NCBI RefSeq assembly: GCF_020829685.1
Contig: NZ_JAIVFR010000534.1
Coordinates: 1-5,249, forward strand
Direction of reading: 5' to 3'
Source: Nostoc sp. CHAB 5715
Lineage (GTDB): Bacteria; Cyanobacteriota; Cyanobacteriia; Cyanobacteriales; Nostocaceae
DNA: 5,249 nt
Shown: in pieces, positions 1-5,071 of the stretch
Layout: each line of letters starts with the position of its first letter
Position numbering within the stretch: position 1 is the stretch's first letter
The notes under the pieces: generated by a model
Told to the model about the DNA's origin: nothing
The model's input: the letters and a program-made list of their open reading frames with translations, nothing else
Databases searched by the model: none
Made by a program: the position numbers and the translations under genes

Positions 1-202
1 CACTAGAAATTGCTGCGCCATAACGCTTTCCAATGGCGGCAGCTAATTGCCGAAGGGGATAATTTATACTTGTATAATTTACTACATCACGATTCGTGCT
101 GTGTTCTTCTTTTTGCTTATCCTTTTGTAAAAATCCCATAGTCAATAACGCGGAAAGAGTAGTATATCCTGCTCTTGTTAAAAATTTTCTCCGATAAGGC
201 AT
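1..202 (-). CDS. Tat-exported protein, N-terminal part; probable GH10 endo-1,4-beta-xylanase (runs off the window)
   Basis: Reading the minus strand from an ATG at 202-200 gives 67 codons open to the window edge. An in-frame TAA lies two codons upstream of that ATG, so this is the first possible start; no clear Shine-Dalgarno precedes it. Residues 3-9, YRRKFLT, match the twin-arginine consensus, and the hydrophobic run at about 11-25 completes a Tat-type signal, so the product should be exported folded to the periplasm or cell surface. No clean AxA cleavage site is visible before the charged stretch KDKQKEE. Residues 49-65, from PLRQLAAAIGKRYGAAI, resemble the beginning of the glycoside hydrolase family 10 barrel (LR-LAA-x-G--IGAAV pattern). 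The catalytic glutamates would lie outside the window, so the xylanase call rests on this short N-terminal resemblance. It is transcribed away from the tetR-dev cluster and is probably unrelated in function. Confidence 0.55.
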   Translation of the reverse strand, partial: MPYRRKFLTRAGYTTLSALLTMGFLQKDKQKEEHSTNRDVVNYTSINYPLRQLAAAIGKRYGAAISS

Positions 203-230
203 AAATTACACTTAATAAAAAACACAACAC

Positions 231-278
231 ATTGATTATTATTTTACCGAATAAAAATATATTAGTTATTATTTTACC
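231..278. repeat. Pair of 18-bp direct repeats, 30-bp period
   Basis: Bases 231-248 (ATTGATTATTATTTTACC) and 261-278 (ATTAGTTATTATTTTACC) match at 16 of 18 positions. The last 13 bases, TTATTATTTTACC, are identical. The 30-bp spacing is close to three turns of B-DNA, so two protein dimers could sit on the same face. The pair lies 29 bp upstream of the minus-strand gene start and about 210 bp upstream of tetR, so if it is an operator it more likely serves the minus-strand gene. It could also be chance in AT-rich DNA. Confidence 0.5.
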
Positions 279-399
279 CTTATTCACCCAATATATACGG
301 GTTTTTGCCCAAAAAATATCATAATCTTATACTAAGTGGCAAATATGAAGATTGATGAGTATTACATCTAGCGCAAAATTAGGTTAAACTATAACGCAT

Positions 400-416
400 G
401 TTCGATTTAAATCAAC
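400..416. promoter_or_regulatory. Palindrome upstream of tetR, possible operator
   Basis: GATTTAAATC (404-413) is a perfect 10-bp palindrome. It is flanked by GTT (400-402) and AAC (414-416), which extend the symmetry if one extra C at 403 is allowed. It lies about 75 bp upstream of the tetR start. TetR-family proteins usually bind short palindromes near their own promoter, so this is a candidate, but no second copy is visible upstream of devB. Confidence 0.25.
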
Positions 417-431
417 TATTTTACATGCCAG

Positions 432-445
432 TAGCAAAGATGCTA
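432..445. promoter_or_regulatory. TAGCA-n4-TGCTA inverted repeat upstream of tetR
   Basis: Five-base arms TAGCA (432-436) and TGCTA (441-445) are separated by AAGA. The element abuts the TATTATATATAA tract that could be the tetR -10 region, a position where a bound repressor would block transcription. The arms are short, so chance cannot be excluded. Confidence 0.25.
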
Positions 446-486
446 TTATTATATATAACGACCATTCGATATAAATAAGTCCAATC

Positions 487-1062
487 ATGCCTAAGATTGT
501 TGACCATGAGCAATACCGTAAAGAACTGCTTGACAAGTGTTTTGATTTATTTGCCCAAAAAGGCTATGCTTCCATCACTATGCGTCAAATTGCTGAAGGA
601 TTAAGGGTTTCTACTGGTACGTTGTACCACTATTTTCCTAGCAAACAAGCTCTGTTTGAGCAATTAGCCCAGGAGATTTGTGAGCAAGATTTAAGTGCAG
701 CATTAGCTGAACTAGAAGGAGCGCAAACGCTAGAAGAGTCAATGGAAGCATTAGGAAGACACTTAGTGAAAAACGAAGATTACTTCATTAAATGGACTTA
801 CATTTGGATTGATTTTTGCCAACATAAAGATTCTAAAGAAATATTAAAAAATAGCGTTTTTAAGCTTAATAATCAGCGTTATCACGAGGCAACTTGTAAT
901 TTTTTGGGTATTCAAGATTCGGTATTAGCTTCCTTTGTCTTGAGCTTTGTAAACGGTTTAATTCTGGAGAAGTTATGGGGTGATGAAACGATTGATTTTA
1001 TGGAACAATGTACATTATTAGGCAAAATGCTGACGGCATATTTGCCGCAACATACAGCATAA
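487..1062 (+). CDS. TetR/AcrR-family transcriptional regulator
   Basis: The 191-residue product has the standard TetR size and architecture. Residues about 9-55 form the three-helix DNA-binding domain: a first helix around YRKELLDKCFDLFAQKGY, then the helix-turn-helix at about 32-51 (MRQIAEGLRVSTGTLYHYF), with the family-typical G-TLYHYFPSK segment closing the recognition helix. Residues about 56-191 are the all-helical ligand-binding and dimerisation domain, which diverges between members and does not reveal the ligand. The ATG at 487 starts just ahead of the first predicted helix, as expected for the family; its ribosome binding site is weak. The gene lies 160 bp upstream of devB on the same strand, so it is the obvious candidate regulator of the exporter, and most TetR proteins repress until a ligand (often an exported compound) binds. 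That regulatory link is inferred from position. No operator copy shared by both promoters was found by eye. Confidence 0.92.
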   Translation: MPKIVDHEQYRKELLDKCFDLFAQKGYASITMRQIAEGLRVSTGTLYHYFPSKQALFEQLAQEICEQDLSAALAELEGAQTLEESMEALGRHLVKNEDYFIKWTYIWIDFCQHKDSKEILKNSVFKLNNQRYHEATCNFLGIQDSVLASFVLSFVNGLILEKLWGDETIDFMEQCTLLGKMLTAYLPQHTA

Positions 1063-1164
1063 ATAAAAACTAAAACGGACTTTCTATCAGGTTTTGAGAG
1101 CTAGATTATGTATCTCATGCTTGTTGTATAACTGCTGGATGTATAATAATTAATCTGCCTTTTT

Positions 1165-1193
1165 TTGATAAAAGCTGACTCATTTAATATAGA
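1165..1193 (+). promoter_or_regulatory. Candidate sigma70-type promoter of the dev-like operon
   Basis: TTGATA (1165-1170) and TATAGA (1188-1193) are separated by 17 bp, the optimal spacing. The -35 matches the consensus at five of six bases and the -10 at four of six. Transcription would begin near 1200, leaving a leader of about 20 bases that contains the devB ribosome binding site. A rival -10, TATAAT at 1142-1147, is perfect, but its best -35 (TTGTTG, 1121-1126) gives a short 15-bp spacer. Three TGTAT pentamers at 1109, 1125 and 1140 lie just upstream at 15-16 bp intervals and might bind a regulator. No GTA-N8-TAC NtcA site is present. Confidence 0.4.
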
Positions 1194-1206
1194 TAAAGTA
1201 ATTTTT

Positions 1207-1213
1207 GAGGAGA
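1207..1213 (+). promoter_or_regulatory. Ribosome binding site of devB
   Basis: GAGGAGA ends nine bases before the ATG at 1223. This decides the start: the frame also opens at a TTG at 1205, but that codon overlaps the Shine-Dalgarno itself, so the six extra residues it would add are not translated. Confidence 0.8.
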
Positions 1214-1222
1214 GCAAAAGAG

Positions 1223-2509
1223 ATGGTTCAAAAGCTGTCAGAAAAAGCTTCTAAGAAAGGGTTAATTACATTAGTAATTGCAGCTACTGCAATTACGGGT
1301 GGAATTGTTGTTTATGGGATTTCTCAGATTGGGTTTGGTCAAACTGAGAAATCAGAGCCAATAGAAACCACGTCCAACATTCAAAAAGTGGCTGCATTAG
1401 GACGGCTAGAACCAGAAGCAGAGGTAATTAGCTTGTTTGCGCCCTTAGCATTGGATGGCGATCGCATTGCCAAAATCCTAGTTAAAGAAGGCGATCGCGT
1501 TAAAGCCGGACAGGTGGTAGCAATTTTAGACGCACGTGATCGCTTGCAAACTGCTGTACTACAAGCCCAACAACAAGTCAGAGTTACTCAAGCTAAACTC
1601 GCTCAAGTGCAAGCAGGAGCAAAAGCAGGAGAAATTCAGGCCCAGCAGGCAAGCGTTGAACGTCTCCAGGCCCAATCCCAAGGAGATAAAACAGCGCAAC
1701 AGGAAGCGATATTCCGCATAGAGGCACAGTGGGAAGGCGACAGAATAGCGCAAGAGGCAACCATTAAGAAGCTAGAGGCAGAACTCAAAAATGCCGAAGC
1801 CGAGTATCAACGTTATCAGCAGCTATACTCCCAAGGAGCAGTTTCTAATTCTTTGTATGACAGCAAAGGCTTAACCGTAGAAACTGCCAAACAGCAAGTA
1901 GACGAAGCCAAAGCTGTTCTCAACCGAATTAACACCACTGCTAGCAAAGAACTCGCCGAAGCCAAAGCAGCACTCGCCCGCACTAATGCCACTGGTAGCA
2001 AACAAGTTAGTGAAGCTAAAGCCACACTGACTAGTATTGCAGAAGTCCGACCTGTAGATGTTGCCGCAGCCAAGACAGAAGTCGAAAATGCGATCGCCAC
2101 ACTCAAACATGCCCAAACCGAGTTGGTGGGTGCTTACATCAAAGCACCGATGGCGGGACAGATTATCAAAATTCATACGCGAGTCGGAGAAAAAATTAGT
2201 GATTCTGGTATTGCAGACTTAGCGCAAACAGAGCAGATGATGGCAGTAGCAGAAGTTTATCAAACTGATATCGGTAAAGTGAAACTAGGACAACAGGCAG
2301 TGATTAGCAGTCAGGCATTTCTCGGTGAACTGCGAGGAACCGTTGCCCAAATTGGCTTGCAGGTAAATAGACAAAACGTTTTCAGCAACCAGCCAGGGGA
2401 GAACCTTGATCGCCGAGTGATTGAAGTGAAAATTCGCCTTAATCCTGAAGACAACAAGCGAGTTGCAGGTTTCACCAACTTACAGGTACAGACAGCAATT
2501 GAAATATAG
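1223..2509 (+). CDS. devB: DevB-like periplasmic adaptor (HlyD/MacA-type membrane fusion protein) of an ABC exporter
   Basis: This 428-residue protein would link the inner-membrane ATP-driven pump to an outer-membrane TolC-type channel. An N-terminal membrane anchor spans about 14-34. The first lipoyl half begins near 55 with ALGRLEPE (58-65), a sequence typical of DevB proteins, and runs to about 105. Residues 107-302 form a long alpha hairpin, and the second lipoyl half follows at about 303-328 (YIKAPMAGQIIKIHTRVGEK). A beta-barrel region of about 338-428 ends the protein. At the hairpin tip, R197, L201 and S208 fit the R-x3-L-x6-S motif that adaptors use to dock on TolC, which supports a TolC-dependent system. 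The hairpin arms carry 18-residue repeats. The start at 1223 is set by the GAGGAGA site. The symbol reflects family membership; this is likely a paralogue of the heterocyst glycolipid exporter gene and its substrate is unknown. Confidence 0.9.
   Translation: MVQKLSEKASKKGLITLVIAATAITGGIVVYGISQIGFGQTEKSEPIETTSNIQKVAALGRLEPEAEVISLFAPLALDGDRIAKILVKEGDRVKAGQVVAILDARDRLQTAVLQAQQQVRVTQAKLAQVQAGAKAGEIQAQQASVERLQAQSQGDKTAQQEAIFRIEAQWEGDRIAQEATIKKLEAELKNAEAEYQRYQQLYSQGAVSNSLYDSKGLTVETAKQQVDEAKAVLNRINTTASKELAEAKAALARTNATGSKQVSEAKATLTSIAEVRPVDVAAAKTEVENAIATLKHAQTELVGAYIKAPMAGQIIKIHTRVGEKISDSGIADLAQTEQMMAVAEVYQTDIGKVKLGQQAVISSQAFLGELRGTVAQIGLQVNRQNVFSNQPGENLDRRVIEVKIRLNPEDNKRVAGFTNLQVQTAIEI
1661..2041 (+). 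repeat. 18-residue (54-bp) repeats in the DevB coiled-coil hairpin
   Basis: In the outgoing helix, residues 147-164 (RLQAQSQGDKTAQQEAIF, bases 1661-1714) and 165-182 (RIEAQWEGDRIAQEATIK, 1715-1768) align with eight identities. In the returning helix three units align on a shared EAK: 220-237 (1880-1933), 238-255 (1934-1987) and 256-273 (1988-2041), the last two reading T-A/T-x-SK-x-x-x-EAKA-x-L. Eighteen residues make exactly five helical turns, so gain or loss of a unit would lengthen or shorten the hairpin without rotating its faces. The repeats are clear in protein and weaker in DNA. Confidence 0.7.
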
Positions 2510-2550
2510 AGTTGTTGTTCATTGTCTCGTGTATTCCAACATTTTTTATA

Positions 2551-2556
2551 GAGGGA
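2551..2556 (+). promoter_or_regulatory. Ribosome binding site of the DUF2834-type gene
   Basis: GAGGGA lies eight bases before the ATG at 2565. The frame is open further upstream, to an ATG at 2463, but that stretch overlaps the end of devB and encodes no membrane-protein-like sequence. The site therefore fixes the start at 2565. Confidence 0.75.
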
Positions 2557-2564
2557 ATTCAATC

Positions 2565-2900
2565 ATGGTTAAAGTCATATACCTTCTGCTTTGTATACTT
2601 GGCTTCGTTCTACCTTACTCCCAGTTTGTTCCATTTGTCTTAGAGCATGGTCTTGATATAAAGCTGTTTTTTGAACAACTCTTTGCCAACAAAATTTCTA
2701 GTTTTTTTGGCATGGATGTTATTGTTTCATCGCTAGCCCTCTGGACATTTGTATTTTGGGAGGGGACACGTCTAAAAATGCAAAATCTTTGGGTTTATAT
2801 TGCCTGTAATCTTTTAGTTGGTGTTTCTTTAGGTCTTCCCTTATTTCTTTTCATGCGAGAGCGCCAGCTTGAACAGCAAGCTGACATACTTGGTTATTAA
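2565..2900 (+). CDS. DUF2834-type small membrane protein within the exporter operon
   Basis: The product is 111 residues with three likely transmembrane helices at about 3-23, 49-66 and 75-97. Short charged or polar stretches join them (EHGLDIKLFFEQLF between the first two, EGTRLKM between the next two) and the tail ends RERQLEQQADILGY. The pattern FFGMDVIVSSLALW, then FWEG-R, then LWVYIACNLLVGVSLGLPLF resembles the DUF2834 family (PF11196 from memory), whose function is unknown. It begins 55 bases after devB stops and ends 12 bases before devC starts, each with its own Shine-Dalgarno, so it is almost certainly co-transcribed with the exporter. That placement suggests an accessory membrane subunit, an assembly factor or a substrate-handling protein, but this is inference from position only. 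It has no signal peptidase site and no recognisable catalytic motif. Confidence 0.75.
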   Translation: MVKVIYLLLCILGFVLPYSQFVPFVLEHGLDIKLFFEQLFANKISSFFGMDVIVSSLALWTFVFWEGTRLKMQNLWVYIACNLLVGVSLGLPLFLFMRERQLEQQADILGY

Positions 2901-2904
2901 GGGG
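2899..2904 (+). promoter_or_regulatory. Ribosome binding site of devC
   Basis: AAGGGG ends eight bases before the devC ATG at 2913 and overlaps the last two bases of the preceding TAA stop codon. The tight arrangement suggests translational coupling between the DUF2834-type gene and devC. Confidence 0.7.
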
Positions 2905-2912
2905 TTTTCAAA

Positions 2913-4079
2913 ATGTTTTCCAAACTATTTCGTAAAACGCCGCTAGCATGGCGGCAGTTAATGAAAGAAAAAACCCGTCTGGCTGTTGCAGTCGCAGGTA
3001 TTGCCTTTGCCGATATACTGATGTTCATTCAGTTGGGATTTGAAAGTGCGCTTTTTGATGCAGCTGTGAAACCTCATCGCAATTTACAGGCAGATTTGGT
3101 TTTAATTAATCCCCAATTTCAAACTCTGTTTTCTGTAAAAAACTTTTCTAGAGAACGACTATATCAAACATTGGGTTATGACGGTGTTCAGTCAGTGAAT
3201 TCTGTCTACATTAACACCGGAGAGTGGCGAAATCCCGAAACGCGTCTTGATCGCGCTATTTTAGTTTGGGGTATTGATCCGACACAACCCGCATTCAAAT
3301 CGCTTGAAATCAAAGAAAACCAGCAGCACCTCAAACAGTTGTATCAAGTTCTGTTTGACCAGGCAGGTCGTCCAGAATACGGGGCAGTTGGCGATATCTT
3401 TAAGAAAACAAGCAAATTTGAGACGGAACTGAATAATAAATTCATCTCTGTTAAAGGCTTGTTTACTGATGGTGCCTCCTTTGCTGCCGATGGTAATGTC
3501 ATCGTTAGTGACTCTACCTTTCTGCAACTATTCTCAGATAGTAAACCCGATCGCATCACAGTTGGATTAATCACGCTTAAACCAGATGCCGATCCAGAAA
3601 AAGTGCGATCGCAACTTGCCGCCGAGCTACCCAAAGATGTCAAAGTCCTAATTCCAGAAGAGTTTGCCCAAATCGAAAAAAAATACTGGGAAACTGGCAC
3701 TAGCATTGGTTTTATTTTCGGTTTAGGTACAGCAGTTGGGTTCATTGTCGGCATCGTCATTGTCTACCAGATTCTTTACTCAGATGTCTCAGAACACTTG
3801 CCAGAATACGCCACCCTCAAAGCAATGGGATACACCGATAACTATCTCTTGGGAGTTTTAATTCAAGAAGCATTGTTATTAGCTATCTTAGGTTTTCTTC
3901 CTGGATTCATCCTTTCTTTTGGATTGTATCAAGTCACCTACGCTGCGACGATGCTTCCTATTTTTATGAAAATGGAACGGGCGATCCAGGTTTGGATTTT
4001 GACAGTGATCATGTGTAGTGTTTCCGCGGCGATCGCAATGCGGAAGTTACGATCTGCTGACCCTGCCGATGTTTTTTAA
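2913..4079 (+). CDS. devC: DevC-like ABC exporter permease (MacB/FtsX-type)
   Basis: This 388-residue inner-membrane protein has the MacB/FtsX layout and the length usual for DevC. A short cytoplasmic start (LAWRQLMKEKTRL, a typical DevC opening) leads into TM1 at about 22-42. A large periplasmic domain follows at about 43-263, then TM2 at 264-288, TM3 at 311-338 and TM4 at 357-377. The cytoplasmic loop between TM2 and TM3 carries EYATLKAMGY (298-307), the conserved FtsX-family segment expected to contact the ATPase. Proteins of this type use ATP hydrolysis in the cytoplasm to drive movement of the periplasmic domain and push substrates from the periplasm or outer leaflet into the adaptor-TolC conduit. 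It should work with DevB upstream and two DevA subunits encoded downstream. The ending KLRSADPADVF is typical of the family. Unlike the close joins upstream, 111 bp of repeat-bearing spacer separates it from devA. Confidence 0.92.
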   Translation: MFSKLFRKTPLAWRQLMKEKTRLAVAVAGIAFADILMFIQLGFESALFDAAVKPHRNLQADLVLINPQFQTLFSVKNFSRERLYQTLGYDGVQSVNSVYINTGEWRNPETRLDRAILVWGIDPTQPAFKSLEIKENQQHLKQLYQVLFDQAGRPEYGAVGDIFKKTSKFETELNNKFISVKGLFTDGASFAADGNVIVSDSTFLQLFSDSKPDRITVGLITLKPDADPEKVRSQLAAELPKDVKVLIPEEFAQIEKKYWETGTSIGFIFGLGTAVGFIVGIVIVYQILYSDVSEHLPEYATLKAMGYTDNYLLGVLIQEALLLAILGFLPGFILSFGLYQVTYAATMLPIFMKMERAIQVWILTVIMCSVSAAIAMRKLRSADPADVF

Positions 4080-4081
4080 AG

Positions 4082-4177
4082 GGGGCATTGGGCATGGGGC
4101 ATGGGGCATGGTTATTCTCCTTGTCCCCTTGTCTCCCTCATCTCCCTCATCTCCCTCATCTTCCCAATGCCCAATGC
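4082..4177. repeat. Short tandem repeat cassette with inverted ends between devC and devA
   Basis: Four tandem heptamers occupy 4082-4109 (GGGGCAT, TGGGCAT, GGGGCAT, GGGGCAT). Three tandem nonamers TCTCCCTCA occupy 4132-4158. The outer parts form an inverted repeat: 4085-4099 pairs with 4163-4177 over 15 bases with one mismatch, including the exact 11-mer GCATTGGGCAT / ATGCCCAATGC. This resembles the short tandemly repeated and small palindromic elements common in Nostoc spacers. It fills nearly the whole devC-devA gap and, if transcribed, could fold into a stem that affects read-through, mRNA stability or devA translation. No flanking target duplication was recognised. Confidence 0.8.
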
Positions 4178-4190
4178 TTTATAAAATCCT

Positions 4191-4943
4191 ATGTTGCAAA
4201 AATCTTTACCAGAAAATTCCAACTCAACACTTTCTGTTTTAGAATCTGTGATTTCTATCAGTAATCTTAACCACTATTTTGGTGAAGGTGGGCTTCGCAA
4301 ACAAGTATTATTCGATATTAATTTAGAGATTAACGCTGGTGAAATCGTTATCATGACTGGCCCCTCTGGTTCGGGGAAAACCACCTTGTTGACCTTAATG
4401 GGTGGATTACGTTCTGCTCAAGAAGGTAGTCTCAAAATCTTAGGGGAGGAAATTCGTGGCGCTAAAAAGCTGCAATTAACTAAACTTCGCCGCCAGATTG
4501 GCTATATTTTCCAGGCTCATAACTTGATGACTTTTTTGACAGCGAGAGAAAATGTGCGAATGTCTTTAGAGTTGCATGAGGATTTTCTGAATCAGGATAT
4601 TGATGCTAAAGCGATCGCTATTTTGGAAACTGTCGGTTTAGCAGATCGTGTAGATTACTACCCAGAGAAACTATCTGGAGGACAAAAGCAAAGGGTTGCG
4701 ATCGCTCGTGCTTTAGTTAGTCATCCTAAAATTGTTTTAGCAGATGAACCCACTGCTGCACTCGACAAAAAATCTGGGCGCGATGTTGTAGAAATAATGC
4801 AAAAGCTAGCCAAAGAACAAGGTTGTACGATTTTGCTAGTTACCCACGATAACCGCATCCTCGATATTGCTGATCGTATTATTTATATGGAAGATGGTCA
4901 GTTGAAGACCGATGGCACAGAATCTACCACAATAAGCAAGTAA
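4191..4943 (+). CDS. devA: DevA-like ABC exporter ATP-binding protein
   Basis: This 250-residue soluble ATPase has every motif of an active ABC subunit. The Walker A loop is at 57-65 (GPSGSGKTT) and the Q-loop glutamine is Q108 in GYIFQAHN. The signature LSGGQKQRVA is at 161-170, Walker B with catalytic E186 at 181-187 (IVLADEP), the D-loop AALD at 189-192 and the switch histidine H219 in LLVTHD. The sequence HYFGEGGLRKQVLFDINLEI (28-47) is characteristic of the DevA/LolD/MacB-like branch. It should dimerise on DevC and power export. The ATG at 4191 lacks a visible Shine-Dalgarno and adds about 20 residues ahead of the conserved VISI-NLNHYF start. A GTG at 4248 is an alternative in the same frame, so the N-terminus is uncertain. 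The repeat cassette just upstream may have displaced the original ribosome binding site. Confidence 0.93.
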   Translation: MLQKSLPENSNSTLSVLESVISISNLNHYFGEGGLRKQVLFDINLEINAGEIVIMTGPSGSGKTTLLTLMGGLRSAQEGSLKILGEEIRGAKKLQLTKLRRQIGYIFQAHNLMTFLTARENVRMSLELHEDFLNQDIDAKAIAILETVGLADRVDYYPEKLSGGQKQRVAIARALVSHPKIVLADEPTAALDKKSGRDVVEIMQKLAKEQGCTILLVTHDNRILDIADRIIYMEDGQLKTDGTESTTISK

Positions 4944-4960
4944 TACCAATTCGTAATTTG
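4941..4960 (+). repeat. Nostocales-type intergenic repeat at the end of devA
   Basis: TAATACCAATTCGTAATTTG resembles the TAATACCAATTCGTAATT(CGTAATT)n element found repeatedly in Nostoc-like genomes (recognised from memory). Its first three bases are the devA stop codon. Only one CGTAATT unit is present. Confidence 0.5.
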
Positions 4961-4969
4961 CAAAAATCC

Positions 4970-5071
4970 ATGAATAAAGAATCGCCTCAATTCATCAACC
5001 ATATTGTTTCAAGTTTGCGGTCAATTGAGGGAATTACAGCCGTCTCATTGGGTGGTTCACGGGCACGGGGA
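4970..5071 (+). pseudogene. Nucleotidyltransferase-fold protein, N-terminal 34 codons, cut off at a junction
   Basis: An ATG at 4970 begins MNKESPQFINHIV and reads to [10 protein letters not shown] at residue 34. GGSRARG is the glycine-serine motif that opens the active site of the pol-beta-like minimal nucleotidyltransferase fold; family members normally continue with T-x-x-SDIDLG carrying the metal-binding aspartates. Here the reading frame instead enters foreign sequence (CRAAPGAS) and stops at a TGA at 5096-5098, so the product as written would be 42 residues with no catalytic aspartates. It starts 26 bases after devA on the same strand. In the true genome this is probably an intact gene interrupted here by an artificial join, so 'pseudogene' describes the window rather than the organism. 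Confidence 0.7.

Larger units (their letters stand above)
203..486. other. AT-rich divergent intergenic region
   Basis: This spacer separates the minus-strand Tat-exported protein from the plus-strand tetR gene, so it should carry promoters for both. It is strongly AT-rich and I see no convincing open reading frame or RNA gene in it. It contains a degenerate 18-bp direct repeat with a 30-bp period (231-278), a GATTTAAATC palindrome (404-413), a TAGCA/TGCTA inverted repeat (432-445) and a TATTATATATAA stretch (446-457 region) that could supply a -10 element for tetR. A GGG-TTTTTG-CCC motif at 299-310 followed by six A is too weak to call a terminator. Confidence 0.6.
1458..4705. repeat. Seven dispersed HIP1 octamers (GCGATCGC)
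   Basis: Copies begin at 1458, 1491, 2090, 3605, 4029, 4611 and 4698, all within devB, devC or devA coding sequence. None lies in the tetR region, in the DUF2834 gene or in the GC-rich right end. This octamer is greatly over-represented in many cyanobacterial genomes and is the strongest short-motif clue to the host lineage. Confidence 0.9.

Noticed and set aside
299..316. Intrinsic terminator (GGG-TTTTTG-CCC then AAAAAA)
   Set aside because: The stem is only three base pairs, and it lies in a divergent promoter region where no gene ends.
1063..1222. NtcA-binding site as in the developmental dev operon, or a terminator after tetR
   Set aside because: No GTA-N8-TAC spacing and no GC-rich stem with a T tract could be found by eye.
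1816..2176. Minus-strand open frames of about 100 codons inside devB
   Set aside because: They are shadows of the repetitive alanine- and lysine-rich coiled coil on the opposite strand, with no recognisable domain.
2463..2564. Extended N-terminus for the DUF2834-type protein from an ATG at 2463
   Set aside because: It overlaps the end of devB by 47 bases. The GAGGGA site and membrane-protein sequence place the start at 2565.
3344..3760. A 138-codon minus-strand open frame inside devC
   Set aside because: It lies fully within a well-supported conserved gene and its translation is low-complexity without family resemblance.
4082..4158. CRISPR-like array
   Set aside because: The units are 7 and 9 bases in direct tandem with no spacers, so they are simple tandem repeats.
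4018..4242. A 74-codon plus-strand open frame across the devC-devA gap
   Set aside because: Its residues simply translate the tandem repeats (PSSPSSPSS), and it overlaps devC and devA in another frame with no ribosome binding site.
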